Positions 8,759 to 16,842 of a DNA stretch of 32,775 nt are shown piece by piece. Numbering within the stretch: the first letter of the stretch is position 1; every line of letters starts with the position of its first letter. The position numbers and the translations under genes are program-made. The stretch spans positions 1 through 32,775 of the forward strand of contig NZ_JMTZ01000047.1 in assembly GCF_000731095.1 (NCBI RefSeq), in the 5' to 3' direction. The notes under the pieces are model-generated. The model did not search any database, was not told the origin of the DNA, and saw nothing but the letters and a program-made list of their open reading frames with translations. The DNA is from Lysobacter antibioticus. GTDB taxonomy: Bacteria > Pseudomonadota > Gammaproteobacteria > Xanthomonadales > Xanthomonadaceae.

Positions 8759-10086
8759 GCCGTCACCAGCCTGGAGCGGATCGGCCGGTTGCCGAGGTAA
8801 CTCACCACGAACAGCAGCAACACGGTGATGAAATAACGGCTCCAGCCGCCGAGCAGTTCCATATACAGAAATCCAATCGAGAACATGAAGATCGAGAAGC
8901 TGTAGATCACCACCCCGACCGGGGTGACCGTGCGCATCCGCGAATAGGCGTTGCGTATCAAGGCCAGGCAGATGCCGTTGGCCGCGCCGAACAGGATCAG
9001 GCCGAGCATGCCGAAGTTCATGTAGCCTTCGGTCGGCAGGCCGGTGGTGTAGGAGGTCAGCTTTTCGCCGTCGAGGGTGTAGCTGCCGGGATAGATCATG
9101 TTGCGGAACGCCGGGCCGCCGCCGAAGGGCTTGTCGGGCCAGATCGCGCGCGGCACCGGGTTGACCGCGGCGGCGAACAGGGTCTCGCCCCACAACGGAT
9201 GCCAGGCGTAATCGTGCTGGGCCAGCCAGATCAGGTTTTCGCTGTTGCCGAAGGCGCCGTTCAAACCGTACACGAGCAGCTCGGTCGGGTCCTGGCCGCT
9301 GAGTGCGGACGGGCCGGCGCTATCGAGGGTGGTGCGGATCTTGGCCCAGGCCGAGAAGCCCAGCGCCAGCGCCAGCATCACCGGCAACAGCATCAGTGCC
9401 TTGCGCAGGCGCCCGGGGAACATCGACAGCGAGGCGAACAGGATGATCGCGATCAGGCTGAAGACGAAGTTGCGGTTGCCCATCGCCACGAACGCTACGG
9501 CGATCACCAGCACCGTGGCCGAGATCGCGATCAGCCGCCACAGCGCCGGGCTGCGGCCGCGCTCTTTCTTTTCGGCCAGATAATTGGTGACCAGGATCGC
9601 GCCGTAGCAGATCGCGGCGAAGGCCAGCACCACCGCCGGGCCGAGGCCGCGCCGGATCACGATGCGGTCGCGCATGTAGTCGGCGAGGTCGTGGCTGGCG
9701 ATGGTGCGCGCCAGGTACAGCACCGCCGCCATCGCCGGAATGCCGACCAACACCAGCACGCGGCGGCGTTCGCGCGCGGTCAGGCTGCGCACCTTGGGCA
9801 GCGACGGCGTCGAGAACCCGCCCATCGCCAGGTAACCGCCGATGCCGGAGATGCAGAACATCACCGACAGCATCAGCGCCATGGCCTTGGCGTCGGTCGA
9901 GTAGTAGAACGGGTAGGACTGGATGCCGCGCAGTTCCTTCACCCACGGCATGAAGCCGTAGATGAAGGCCATGCCGAGCAGGAAGGCGTAGATCGGCTTG
10001 ACGAACATACGGTCCATCCGCCCGCCGACGCGCAGGAACGTCACCAGGGTCAGGCTCGTGAAGAAGATGAAATAGAGAATCGCCAA
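8755..10086 (-). CDS. wzy: Oligosaccharide repeat-unit polymerase (Wzy-like)
   Basis: A 443-residue very hydrophobic protein with about ten to twelve predicted membrane segments. It includes a large periplasmic loop between late segments bearing the PRAIWPDKP motif (in NPVPRAIWPDKPFGGG), which recurs in O-antigen/EPS polymerases. Wzy joins lipid-linked repeat units on the periplasmic face, and the gene's place between flippase, acyltransferase and glycosyltransferase genes supports this. The first usable codon is TTG at 10086. An in-frame TGA lies 24 bases further upstream, and the first ATG would delete the first membrane segment, so TTG is the best start. Low similarity is normal for Wzy, so the symbol is by role, not by sequence identity. 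Confidence 0.8.
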   Translation of the reverse strand: MAILYFIFFTSLTLVTFLRVGGRMDRMFVKPIYAFLLGMAFIYGFMPWVKELRGIQSYPFYYSTDAKAMALMLSVMFCISGIGGYLAMGGFSTPSLPKVRSLTARERRRVLVLVGIPAMAAVLYLARTIASHDLADYMRDRIVIRRGLGPAVVLAFAAICYGAILVTNYLAEKKERGRSPALWRLIAISATVLVIAVAFVAMGNRNFVFSLIAIILFASLSMFPGRLRKALMLLPVMLALALGFSAWAKIRTTLDSAGPSALSGQDPTELLVYGLNGAFGNSENLIWLAQHDYAWHPLWGETLFAAAVNPVPRAIWPDKPFGGGPAFRNMIYPGSYTLDGEKLTSYTTGLPTEGYMNFGMLGLILFGAANGICLALIRNAYSRMRTVTPVGVVIYSFSIFMFSIGFLYMELLGGWSRYFITVLLLFVVSYLGNRPIRSRLVTA

Positions 10087-10151
10087 GACGACGCCGTGAT
10101 TGATCCGTCAGTGCTGCGGTGGAGGGAAGGGGCTGAAAGAAGGGACCGGGC

Positions 10152-10742
10152 TCAGTGCGCGTTGCCGCGGTTGCGCCACGAGCTCGGTTCGGGTTCGGGG
10201 TGCGGATGGGCGGTCTCGCGCACCGCGCTCGGCAACAGATGCGGGTGGGTCTTGGCGAGGTAGTCGGTGACCGAGCCGACCACCTGGGCCGGGCTGCCCA
10301 TGACGATGCTGAGCGGGGCGATCTTGCCGCGCACCACGCTGCCGGCGGCGACGATGCAGCCGGCGCCGATGTCGGCGCCCGGCATGATGATCGAACCGGT
10401 GCCGATGAAGCTGAAACGGCCGATGCGCACCGGCTTGATGCGTATCTCGGGTTTGTCGAAGCGGATGCCGAGCTCCTTGGCCACGGTGTTGATCGCCGCG
10501 TCGTGGGTCAGGATGCGCACGTTGCTGGAGATGGTGCAGCCCTCGCCGAGGGTGATCAGCGAATAGTCGGTGCCGTCGAACCAGATCTTGGCCGACAGAT
10601 AGTTCGGCATGCCCTCGATGTGCGCGCCTTCCGAGCGCAGGAACCAGGTGAACAAGCGCGTCACCAGGCCGGGCTTGATGAACCAGCCGATGCGGATGAC
10701 CGACAGCACGACGGATTTCTTGAGCAGGCGCGATACGTTCAT
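10152..10742 (-). CDS. Hexapeptide-repeat (left-handed beta-helix) acyltransferase
   Basis: A 196-residue protein with an N-terminal hydrophobic/amphipathic segment (VVLSVIRIGWFIKPGL) and then imperfect hexapeptide repeats: LGEGCTISSNVRIL, IGRFSFIGTGSIIMPGADIGAG and CIVAAGSVVRG, closed by IVMGSPAQVVG. This is typical of the CatB/WbbJ/NodL-like O-acetyltransferases. The His in ILTHDAA sits where the catalytic base lies in this family. It most likely acetylates a sugar of the repeat unit; which sugar is unknown. Its ATG overlaps the wzx stop by ATGA. A longer open frame upstream is a shadow of wzx. Confidence 0.88.
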   Translation of the reverse strand: MNVSRLLKKSVVLSVIRIGWFIKPGLVTRLFTWFLRSEGAHIEGMPNYLSAKIWFDGTDYSLITLGEGCTISSNVRILTHDAAINTVAKELGIRFDKPEIRIKPVRIGRFSFIGTGSIIMPGADIGAGCIVAAGSVVRGKIAPLSIVMGSPAQVVGSVTDYLAKTHPHLLPSAVRETAHPHPEPEPSSWRNRGNAH

Positions 10743-12028
10743 TGGAGGCTTCCAGGCAGCGCTTTGCGGAACTCGCCGCGATTGCACAATGCGAAGGTCA
10801 ACAACTGGGCGGTGGTGGCGACGACGTAGGCGATCGCCAGGCCGGTGGCGCCGCCGTGCAGGCGCAGGGCCAGCACGCTGGCGCCGAGCAGGGCGGCCGA
10901 GAACACCGCATTGCCGGCGAACAGCACGCCGGGCCGGCCGTCGGCGGTGGCCTTGCGCATCAGGATGGTGGTCGGCGCCATCGCCACGGTCGACAGCAAC
11001 AGCCACTGCAGCGGCACGATCGCGCCGGCGTAGGCCGGGGCGAAGCGATGGATCAAGGGCGGTGCGGCCACCGCGACCAGGCCGGCGACCGCGGCGGTGA
11101 CCGTGACCAGCAGCAGGATCGAGTGGCGCAAGGCGGTGTTGGCCTCGTGCTTGTCGCCGCGCGCCAGCGCCGCCGCCAGCAACGGCAGAGTGGCGTTGGC
11201 GACCACGCCCATGCCGAACATCAGGATCGAACGCGCCTGGTTGCCGAGCGAGAAATTGCCGAGGCTGGTGGCGCCGCCGACGCTGCTCGACAGCATCACC
11301 ATCGACAGCCAGATGCTCGGCATGGTCAGCAAGCCCGACACCGACGAGGGCAGGCCGAGCTTCCACAGCACGGTCCAGTCGCCGCGTTCGGTGGCGCGCA
11401 GCGACAAACGGTGGCCCTGCTCGCGGCGATAGCGGCGCAGCGCATGTTCCTGGCCGAGCACGATCACGATCTGCGCGGCGATGTAGCCGTAGATCGCCCA
11501 GGCGATGTCGCGGCGCAGCGCGGCCAGCACGATCGCCAGGAACACCAGCGGCGCGCTGAGCAGGTTGGCCAGCGCCTGTTCCTTGACCTTGTGCAAGGCC
11601 AGGGCGACGCCGTTCTGGATCGCGGTGAGGAAGCCGGTCAGCACCAACAGCGCCGAGGCGGCGTACACCGCGACCAGATCGTTCGATCCGCCGACCTTGA
11701 CTGCCAGCGGGTACGACAGGGCGAGCAACAAGGCCGCGAACAGCAGCGAGGCGAACAGCGCCGAACCGTAGGACACGGTCAGCGCCGTGGCGATGCGGCG
11801 CGGATCGGTGGCCGCGGCCTCGGCGACGATCTTGGTCGCCATCTGCCCCAGGCTCAACGCGCAGAAGGTGGTGAACAACAGCGCGGTGGTCTGGATCAGG
11901 GTGAACTGACCGAACGCGGTGGGGCCCAGCGAATGCGCGGTGAACAAGATGCCGGCGAACACCGCGCCACGCGACGCCATGGCGCTCAACGCCGACAGGC
12001 TGGCCGTGGTGATCAGTCGCCGCATCAT
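10739..12028 (-). CDS. wzx: Lipid-linked oligosaccharide flippase (Wzx-like)
   Basis: A 429-residue integral membrane protein. About twelve hydrophobic segments are spread evenly along its length, and the N-terminus has the MATE/Wzx-like pattern MMRRLITTASLSALSAM followed by SLGPTAFGQFTLIQTTALLF. Members of this superfamily flip undecaprenyl-PP-linked repeat units across the cytoplasmic membrane. Position in the operon, 34 bases after wecC and overlapping an acyltransferase, agrees with the role. There are two adjacent ATG codons (12028, 12025). The substrate sugar unit cannot be inferred beyond the operon's UDP-ManNAcA supply. Confidence 0.87.
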   Translation of the reverse strand: MMRRLITTASLSALSAMASRGAVFAGILFTAHSLGPTAFGQFTLIQTTALLFTTFCALSLGQMATKIVAEAAATDPRRIATALTVSYGSALFASLLFAALLLALSYPLAVKVGGSNDLVAVYAASALLVLTGFLTAIQNGVALALHKVKEQALANLLSAPLVFLAIVLAALRRDIAWAIYGYIAAQIVIVLGQEHALRRYRREQGHRLSLRATERGDWTVLWKLGLPSSVSGLLTMPSIWLSMVMLSSSVGGATSLGNFSLGNQARSILMFGMGVVANATLPLLAAALARGDKHEANTALRHSILLLVTVTAAVAGLVAVAAPPLIHRFAPAYAGAIVPLQWLLLSTVAMAPTTILMRKATADGRPGVLFAGNAVFSAALLGASVLALRLHGGATGLAIAYVVATTAQLLTFALCNRGEFRKALPGSLQ

Positions 12029-12062
12029 CGTGGTCGTGTCCGGGTCGAGCGCCTTGCGGCGC

Positions 12063-13319
12063 TCAGGTCCAGATGCCCTTGGTGTCGATGATCTTCAGGT
12101 GCGCCGGCATCGACAGCTCCTTGAAGGGTTTGTGATCGACCAGCAACACCGCGATGTCGGCCTGCGCGCTCGCGGTCGGCAGGTCCACCAGGATCACGTT
12201 CGGCGAGTTGAGCTTGTCCGGCAGCACCGAGATGTGCGGCTCGACCGCGAGCACGCGGCCCGGGTGGCGGTTGGCCAGTTCGATTGCGATGTCGAGCGCC
12301 GGGCTTTCGCGCAGGTCGTCGATGTCGGGTTTGAAGGCCAGGCCGAACACGGCGATGGTCAGGTCCTTGCCCTGCTTGCCGTCGGCCTGCGCCTGCTCGA
12401 TCGCTTCCTCGACCTTGTTCATGACCCAGGCCGGCTTGCCGTTGTTGACCTCGCGCGCGGTGCGGATCAGGCGCGCTTCTTCCGGTGCGCTGTCGACGAT
12501 GAACCACGGGTCGACCGCGATGCAGTGGCCGCCGACGCCGGGGCCCGGCTGCAGGATGTTGACGCGCGGATGGCGGTTGGCCAGGCGCACCAGGTCCCAG
12601 ACGTTGATGCCGAGCTTGTCGCAGATGATCGACAGCTCGTTGGCGAAGGCGATGTTGACGTCGCGGAAAGCGTTCTCGGTGAGCTTGCACATCTCCGCGG
12701 TGCGAGCGTTGGTGACCACGCATTCGCCGCGCACGAAGCTCTTGTAGAGCTCGCAGGCGCGTTCCGAACAACGCGGAGTCATGCCGCCGATGACGCGATC
12801 GTTCTCGATCAGCTCGCGCATGACGTGACCCGGCAACACGCGCTCGGGGCAGTAGGCGACGTTGACGTCGGCCTGTTCGCCGGCCTGCTGCGGGAAGCTC
12901 AGGTCCGGGCGCGCGGCGGCGAGCCAGTCGGCCAGGCGCTCGGTGGCGCCGACCGGCGAGGTCGATTCCAGCACCACCAGGTCGCCCTTCTTGAGCACCG
13001 GCGCCAAGGCTTTGCCGGCGGCTTCGATGTAGGCCAGGTCGGGCTCGTGGTCGCCCTTGAACGGCGTCGGCACGGCGATCAGGAAGGCGTCGGCGGGTTC
13101 GGGCTGGGTCGAGGCGCGCAGGAAGCCGCCGGTGACCGCCGCGCGCACGGCGACGTCGAGTTCCGGTTCGACGATGTGGATTTCGCCCCGGTTGATGGTA
13201 TCGACGGCATGGCGGTTGATGTCGATGCCGATCACCTTTTTACGCGCTGCGGCGAACGCGGCGGCGGTGGGCAATCCGATGTAGCCAAGGCCGATGACCG
13301 AGACGGTTTCGAAACTCAT
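12063..13319 (-). CDS. wecC: UDP-N-acetyl-D-mannosamine dehydrogenase
   Basis: A 418-residue NAD-dependent UDP-sugar 6-dehydrogenase, close in length to E. coli WecC. It has the Rossmann start VIGLGYIGLPTAAAFA, the EST motif (VVLESTSPVGATE), YCPERVLPG, the catalytic-lysine region CKLTENAFRDVNIAFANEL (Lys212) and the catalytic cysteine in GPGVGGHCIAVDPWF (Cys266). The YCPERVLPG and HCIAVDPWF patterns favour the UDP-ManNAc dehydrogenases over UDP-glucose dehydrogenases. Reaction: UDP-ManNAc + 2 NAD+ to UDP-ManNAcA. It uses the product of the fused WecB domain encoded just upstream. ATG has a good GGAG ribosome site 8-9 bases upstream. Confidence 0.94.
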   Translation of the reverse strand: MSFETVSVIGLGYIGLPTAAAFAAARKKVIGIDINRHAVDTINRGEIHIVEPELDVAVRAAVTGGFLRASTQPEPADAFLIAVPTPFKGDHEPDLAYIEAAGKALAPVLKKGDLVVLESTSPVGATERLADWLAAARPDLSFPQQAGEQADVNVAYCPERVLPGHVMRELIENDRVIGGMTPRCSERACELYKSFVRGECVVTNARTAEMCKLTENAFRDVNIAFANELSIICDKLGINVWDLVRLANRHPRVNILQPGPGVGGHCIAVDPWFIVDSAPEEARLIRTAREVNNGKPAWVMNKVEEAIEQAQADGKQGKDLTIAVFGLAFKPDIDDLRESPALDIAIELANRHPGRVLAVEPHISVLPDKLNSPNVILVDLPTASAQADIAVLLVDHKPFKELSMPAHLKIIDTKGIWT

Positions 13320-13417
13320 GAAAGACTCCGTTGAATGCCCGCGGGGGAGGGCGTTGCTGCTCGATTAAGAGACGTTGCGAAGAGGGACCGTACGAACCAG
13401 AAAATACGAACGCACAG

Positions 13418-13440
13418 CGGAGGCGGACGGGCCGCCTCCG
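13418..13440. other. Perfect 9-bp GC-rich hairpin between wecAB and wecC
   Basis: CGGAGGCGG (13418-13426) pairs perfectly with CCGCCTCCG (13432-13440) around a 5-base loop. On the minus-strand transcript the stem is followed by a moderately U-containing stretch but no clean U-run. It could be a leaky terminator or attenuator, or an mRNA-stability element that sets the ratio of WecAB to downstream products. Confidence 0.6.
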
Positions 13441-13454
13441 GTGCGCATGCGGCG

Positions 13455-13481
13455 CGCAGGCGCAAGCCCGCGGCGCCTGCG
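13455..13481. other. Second perfect 9-bp hairpin between wecAB and wecC
   Basis: CGCAGGCGC (13455-13463) pairs perfectly with GCGCCTGCG (13473-13481) around a 9-base loop, 14 bases from the first hairpin. It lies 10 bases past the stop codon of wecAB in transcription order. Tandem strong stems in the only sizeable gap between these two genes suggest post-transcriptional control. Confidence 0.6.
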
Positions 13482-13491
13482 GATGCCGACG

Positions 13492-15822
13492 TCAGGCCGC
13501 CAACTGCGAGGCCGTGGTCTTGAGGCCGGCCAGGGCTTCGACGATGCGCTGGCAGGCCTTGCCGTCGCCGTAGGGGTTATGGGCGATGCTCATGGCCTGA
13601 TACGCGGCGGGATCGTCGAGCAAGGCGGTGATGCCGTCGGCGATCGCCTTGCGGTCGGTGCCGACCAGCTTGACCGTGCCCGCGCCGACCGCTTCCGGAC
13701 GCTCGGTGGTGTCGCGCATGACCAGCACCGGCTTGCCGAGCGAGGGCGCTTCTTCCTGGATGCCGCCGGAGTCGGTCAGGATGATGTGGGCCGCGTTCAT
13801 CAGATACACGAACGGCAGGTAGTCCAGCGGCTCGATCAGGTGGATCTGCGGCATGTCGCTGAGCAGGCGGTTGACCGGCTCGCGCACCTGCGGGTTGAGA
13901 TGCACCGGATAGACGATGTCGACGTCCGGATGGCGCAGGGCGATGTCGCGCAGGGCGTGGCAGATGCGCTCGAAACCGCCGCCGAAGCTTTCGCGGCGAT
14001 GGCCGGTGACCAGCACCACGCGGCGTTCCGGGCGCAGGAAAGCGAACTGCGCGGACAACTCGGCGCGCAACGCCGGCGTACGCTCGATGCGCTGCACCAC
14101 TTGCTTGAGCGCGTCGATCACGGTGTTGCCGGTGATCTCGATGCGGTCGGTCGGAATGCCTTCGGCGCGCAGGTTGTCGCTCGACGACTCGGTCGGCGCG
14201 AAATGGATAGCGGCGAGGGCGCCGGTGAGCTTGCGGTTGGCTTCTTCCGGCCACGGCGAGTACAGATTGCCGGTGCGCAGGCCGGCTTCGACATGGGCAA
14301 CCGGAATCTGCTGGTAATACGCCGCCAGGGTGGTGGCCATGGTGGTCGAGGTGTCGCCGTGCACCAGCACCACGTCGGGCTTGAGCTCCGACAGCACACG
14401 CTTCATGCCGGTCAGGATCGCGGTGGTGACGTCGGTCAGGTCCTGGCCCGGCTTCATGATCGCCAGGTCGTAATCGGGTTGGATGTCGAACAGGGTCAAC
14501 ACCTGGTCGAGCATCTGCCGGTGCTGGCCGGTCACGCACACGCGCGCCTCGAAGCGAGGGTCGCCGGCGAGCAGCAAAGCCAGCGGCGCCATCTTGATCG
14601 CTTCCGGACGCGTACCGAACACGCACAAGGTCTTGATGCGGTAGGCCGACTGCGGCATTGCCGCGGTCGAGGCCATCGCCGGCAGGGTCGCGGCGTCGTC
14701 GCCGAACAACTCGTTGCGGCCGAAGCTCAGGGTCGCGGCTTCGGCGAGCGCGGGAGCGGTTGCGGTCTCGCCCTCGGGCTGCCAGGCCGAAGCGGGCTGC
14801 GGCTTCCAGCCGTGGGTGGTCGCGGTGGTGTAACCGCCGAGCAGGCCGAAGAACAGCAGCAGGTTCAGGCCGAGCCCGGCACCGCGCAGCGAGTAACCCA
14901 GCGCGGTCAGGACGCAGGCCGCGGCGATCAGAATCAGCAGGGTCGCGCGCGGCGAGCGGCCGGAATCGAGCAGCATGTAGTGCAGGTGCTGGCGGTCGGG
15001 CTTGAACGGCGAACGCCCCTGGCGCACGCGGCGGTACATCACCGCCAAGGTGTCGATCACCGGCAGGGCCACGCACCACAGCACGGCGGCGGCGTGGATG
15101 CGCGGCGTGCCGCGCTGGTTCATGTAGATCAGGCTCCATGCGAGCACGTAGCCCAGCAGCATGCTGCCGGCGTCGCCCATGAAGATCTTGCGCCCGCGCC
15201 AGCCGCCGAGGTTGACGAACAGGTAAGGAATCAAGGCCGCGAACAGCACCGGCAACAAGGGCAGGGCGCCTTGCGAGAGCAGGCCGGCGCGATCGAACAG
15301 CAGGATCGCGGCGATGCTGACCAGGGCCAGGCTGCCGGCCAGGCCGTCGATACCGTCGAGCATGTTGAAGGCATTGATCAGGCCGACCACGCCGATCACG
15401 GTCAGCGGAATGCCGAGCAGACCGAGGCGGATCGGGCCGGTACCGAAGACGTTGCCGACGTCGTTGAGGTAGAGGCCGCTGCCGGTGATCATCAGGCCGG
15501 TCGCCAGCACCTGCACGAACAGGCGCGAGCGCACGCTGAGGTCCTTGGCGTCGTCGATCGCGCCGACCACCACGATCAGCGCGGCGCTGCCGAGCAGCGA
15601 GAGCGCATAGCGGTCGGCCAGGCCGAGGTAGACCGCGCCGGCGAGCAGGCCGGCGAAGAAACACAGGCCGCCGATGACCGGGATATGCCCCTGATGCCGC
15701 TTGCGCGCATTGGGCCGGTCGACCAGGCCTATGTGCTCGGCCAGAGGATGCATCGCGTACATCGCGACACAGGTGACGAATAGCGCGAGGGCGCACGCTA
15801 TCGCAAATTTTTCATCCAGCAT
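13492..15822 (-). CDS. Fused GlcNAc-1-P transferase (WecA) and UDP-GlcNAc 2-epimerase (WecB)
   Basis: A 776-residue fusion in one frame. Residues of about 1-335 are a polyprenyl-phosphate GlcNAc-1-phosphate transferase with about ten membrane segments. It has [18 protein letters not shown], the Mg-binding AIDDAKD (88-94), [25 protein letters not shown] and the His-rich [10 protein letters not shown] roughly 60-residue Ala/Thr/Pro-rich linker follows. Residues of about 395-776 are a non-hydrolysing 2-epimerase with [57 protein letters not shown] and [20 protein letters not shown]. One product therefore starts the lipid-linked unit and makes UDP-ManNAc for WecC. A TTG-start extension to 15864 is open, but ATG 15822 begins at the natural WecA N-terminus. 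It is the first gene of the polysaccharide operon. Confidence 0.9.
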   Translation of the reverse strand: MLDEKFAIACALALFVTCVAMYAMHPLAEHIGLVDRPNARKRHQGHIPVIGGLCFFAGLLAGAVYLGLADRYALSLLGSAALIVVVGAIDDAKDLSVRSRLFVQVLATGLMITGSGLYLNDVGNVFGTGPIRLGLLGIPLTVIGVVGLINAFNMLDGIDGLAGSLALVSIAAILLFDRAGLLSQGALPLLPVLFAALIPYLFVNLGGWRGRKIFMGDAGSMLLGYVLAWSLIYMNQRGTPRIHAAAVLWCVALPVIDTLAVMYRRVRQGRSPFKPDRQHLHYMLLDSGRSPRATLLILIAAACVLTALGYSLRGAGLGLNLLLFFGLLGGYTTATTHGWKPQPASAWQPEGETATAPALAEAATLSFGRNELFGDDAATLPAMASTAAMPQSAYRIKTLCVFGTRPEAIKMAPLALLLAGDPRFEARVCVTGQHRQMLDQVLTLFDIQPDYDLAIMKPGQDLTDVTTAILTGMKRVLSELKPDVVLVHGDTSTTMATTLAAYYQQIPVAHVEAGLRTGNLYSPWPEEANRKLTGALAAIHFAPTESSSDNLRAEGIPTDRIEITGNTVIDALKQVVQRIERTPALRAELSAQFAFLRPERRVVLVTGHRRESFGGGFERICHALRDIALRHPDVDIVYPVHLNPQVREPVNRLLSDMPQIHLIEPLDYLPFVYLMNAAHIILTDSGGIQEEAPSLGKPVLVMRDTTERPEAVGAGTVKLVGTDRKAIADGITALLDDPAAYQAMSIAHNPYGDGKACQRIVEALAGLKTTASQLAA

Positions 15823-16842
15823 GACGATGAGTCCGGGGGTAGTCTTCGTTGACCTGGCCGACAATCGCCGCCCCCCACGGTGATCGTCCCTTTGGCGTTT
15901 CTAGTTGTTCTTGCGGTTGTTCGCGGTGCGTCGGCCGGTCGATGCCGGTCGATTCGAATAATGGTTTTCAAAAACAAAAGTGGAATGACTGATCGACATG
16001 TCCGGCGGCCGTGGGTGCAGATGCGCTGTGCATCGCATGTCGCTGGGATCGTCTGCCTGCGGCAGCGTCCGTTTGCATGCGTGCTCGTGCGCGACTGCTT
16101 GCCTGTGTACTACACGGTGAGCTGCATACGTGCGCCTAGGTTGCCATCTCGAGTTCAGGAAATACTGTGAATCCGTAAGGGCTTTCACGGTGACGTCGTC
16201 CCGTCGCGAACGAATCTCATGTTTCGTTCATTTGTCGTTCGCATTCGCGGCGAGTGAGCGAGCGTGATTCTGTTCTGGGTTGCGCTTCGCATGCGAACTG
16301 CGACGTTCGATTACGCATTGGTTAGCGCTGCGTAAAAACATCCAATGGCCAAGAAGTGTCCATGCGTTGCCGTCGCCTTGCGTATCGTCGTTTTCCTCGA
16401 AAAAGCGGCTTTTTTGCGGATCCGGCAACTGGGTTTCGCGATCGCCGGTGCCGCCCGCTGTATGTTCCATCGCTGCAGTCGGTCGGCTGTCCGCGTGCGC
16501 TCCTTGCGGCGATACCGCAGCGCCGACAGGCTGCTCTGCTTGCATGACGCTGCAATGTCATCGCTGCGGCGAATGAGCGGAAACGTTCGCCTTGCATCAA
16601 ACCGCGCCGACCCTGCGACTGTGCCGCAGCCGTCGGCGGTTCCAAATAGCGCTTTTGCATAAGCGAAAGCGCGTCGTGCATATGTACGCCGATCGAGTTT
16701 CGCTCTCGATCCGGTTCGCATCGCGCCTGCGACCGCATCGGCAGAACCGACGGCATTCGCAGAACCCGATCGCAGCGAGCGCGGAGCGGCGCATCGACGG
16801 CGTTCGCTGCGCGCGGGTCCTGCCGGCGCAGCGATGTGCGGA
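15823..16842. other. About 1 kb without a convincing gene, upstream of wecAB
   Basis: This stretch lies between the end of wzc and the start of wecAB, both on minus. The base composition is visibly less GC-rich than in the flanking genes, and small frames on both strands lack domains and consistent codon use. It should hold the promoter and leader of the polysaccharide operon. Visible elements are an A/T-rich patch at about 15955-15985, an 11-base dyad GTGTA-C-TACAC at 16105-16115, and a GTGAA/TTCAC dyad at about 16167-16187. A CGCTGCGC/GCGCAGCG stem sits at 16805-16833 just past the wzc stop. None is decisive. Confidence 0.6.

Noticed and set aside
13375-15783. An 802-codon open frame on plus
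   Set aside because: It is antisense to the WecA-WecB fusion, His/Gln/Arg-rich and without any recognisable domain.
15823-15864. A TTG-started extension of the WecA-WecB fusion
   Set aside because: The 14 extra residues are polar and precede the normal start of the first membrane segment; ATG 15822 is the better choice.
16397-16414. AAAAAGCGGCTTTTTT as a terminator
   Set aside because: The stem would be almost entirely A-T with no room for a loop, and no gene ends nearby.
16805-16833. CGCTGCGC/GCGCAGCG stem after wzc as an intrinsic terminator
   Set aside because: The loop is 13 bases and no U-run follows in the direction of wzc transcription.
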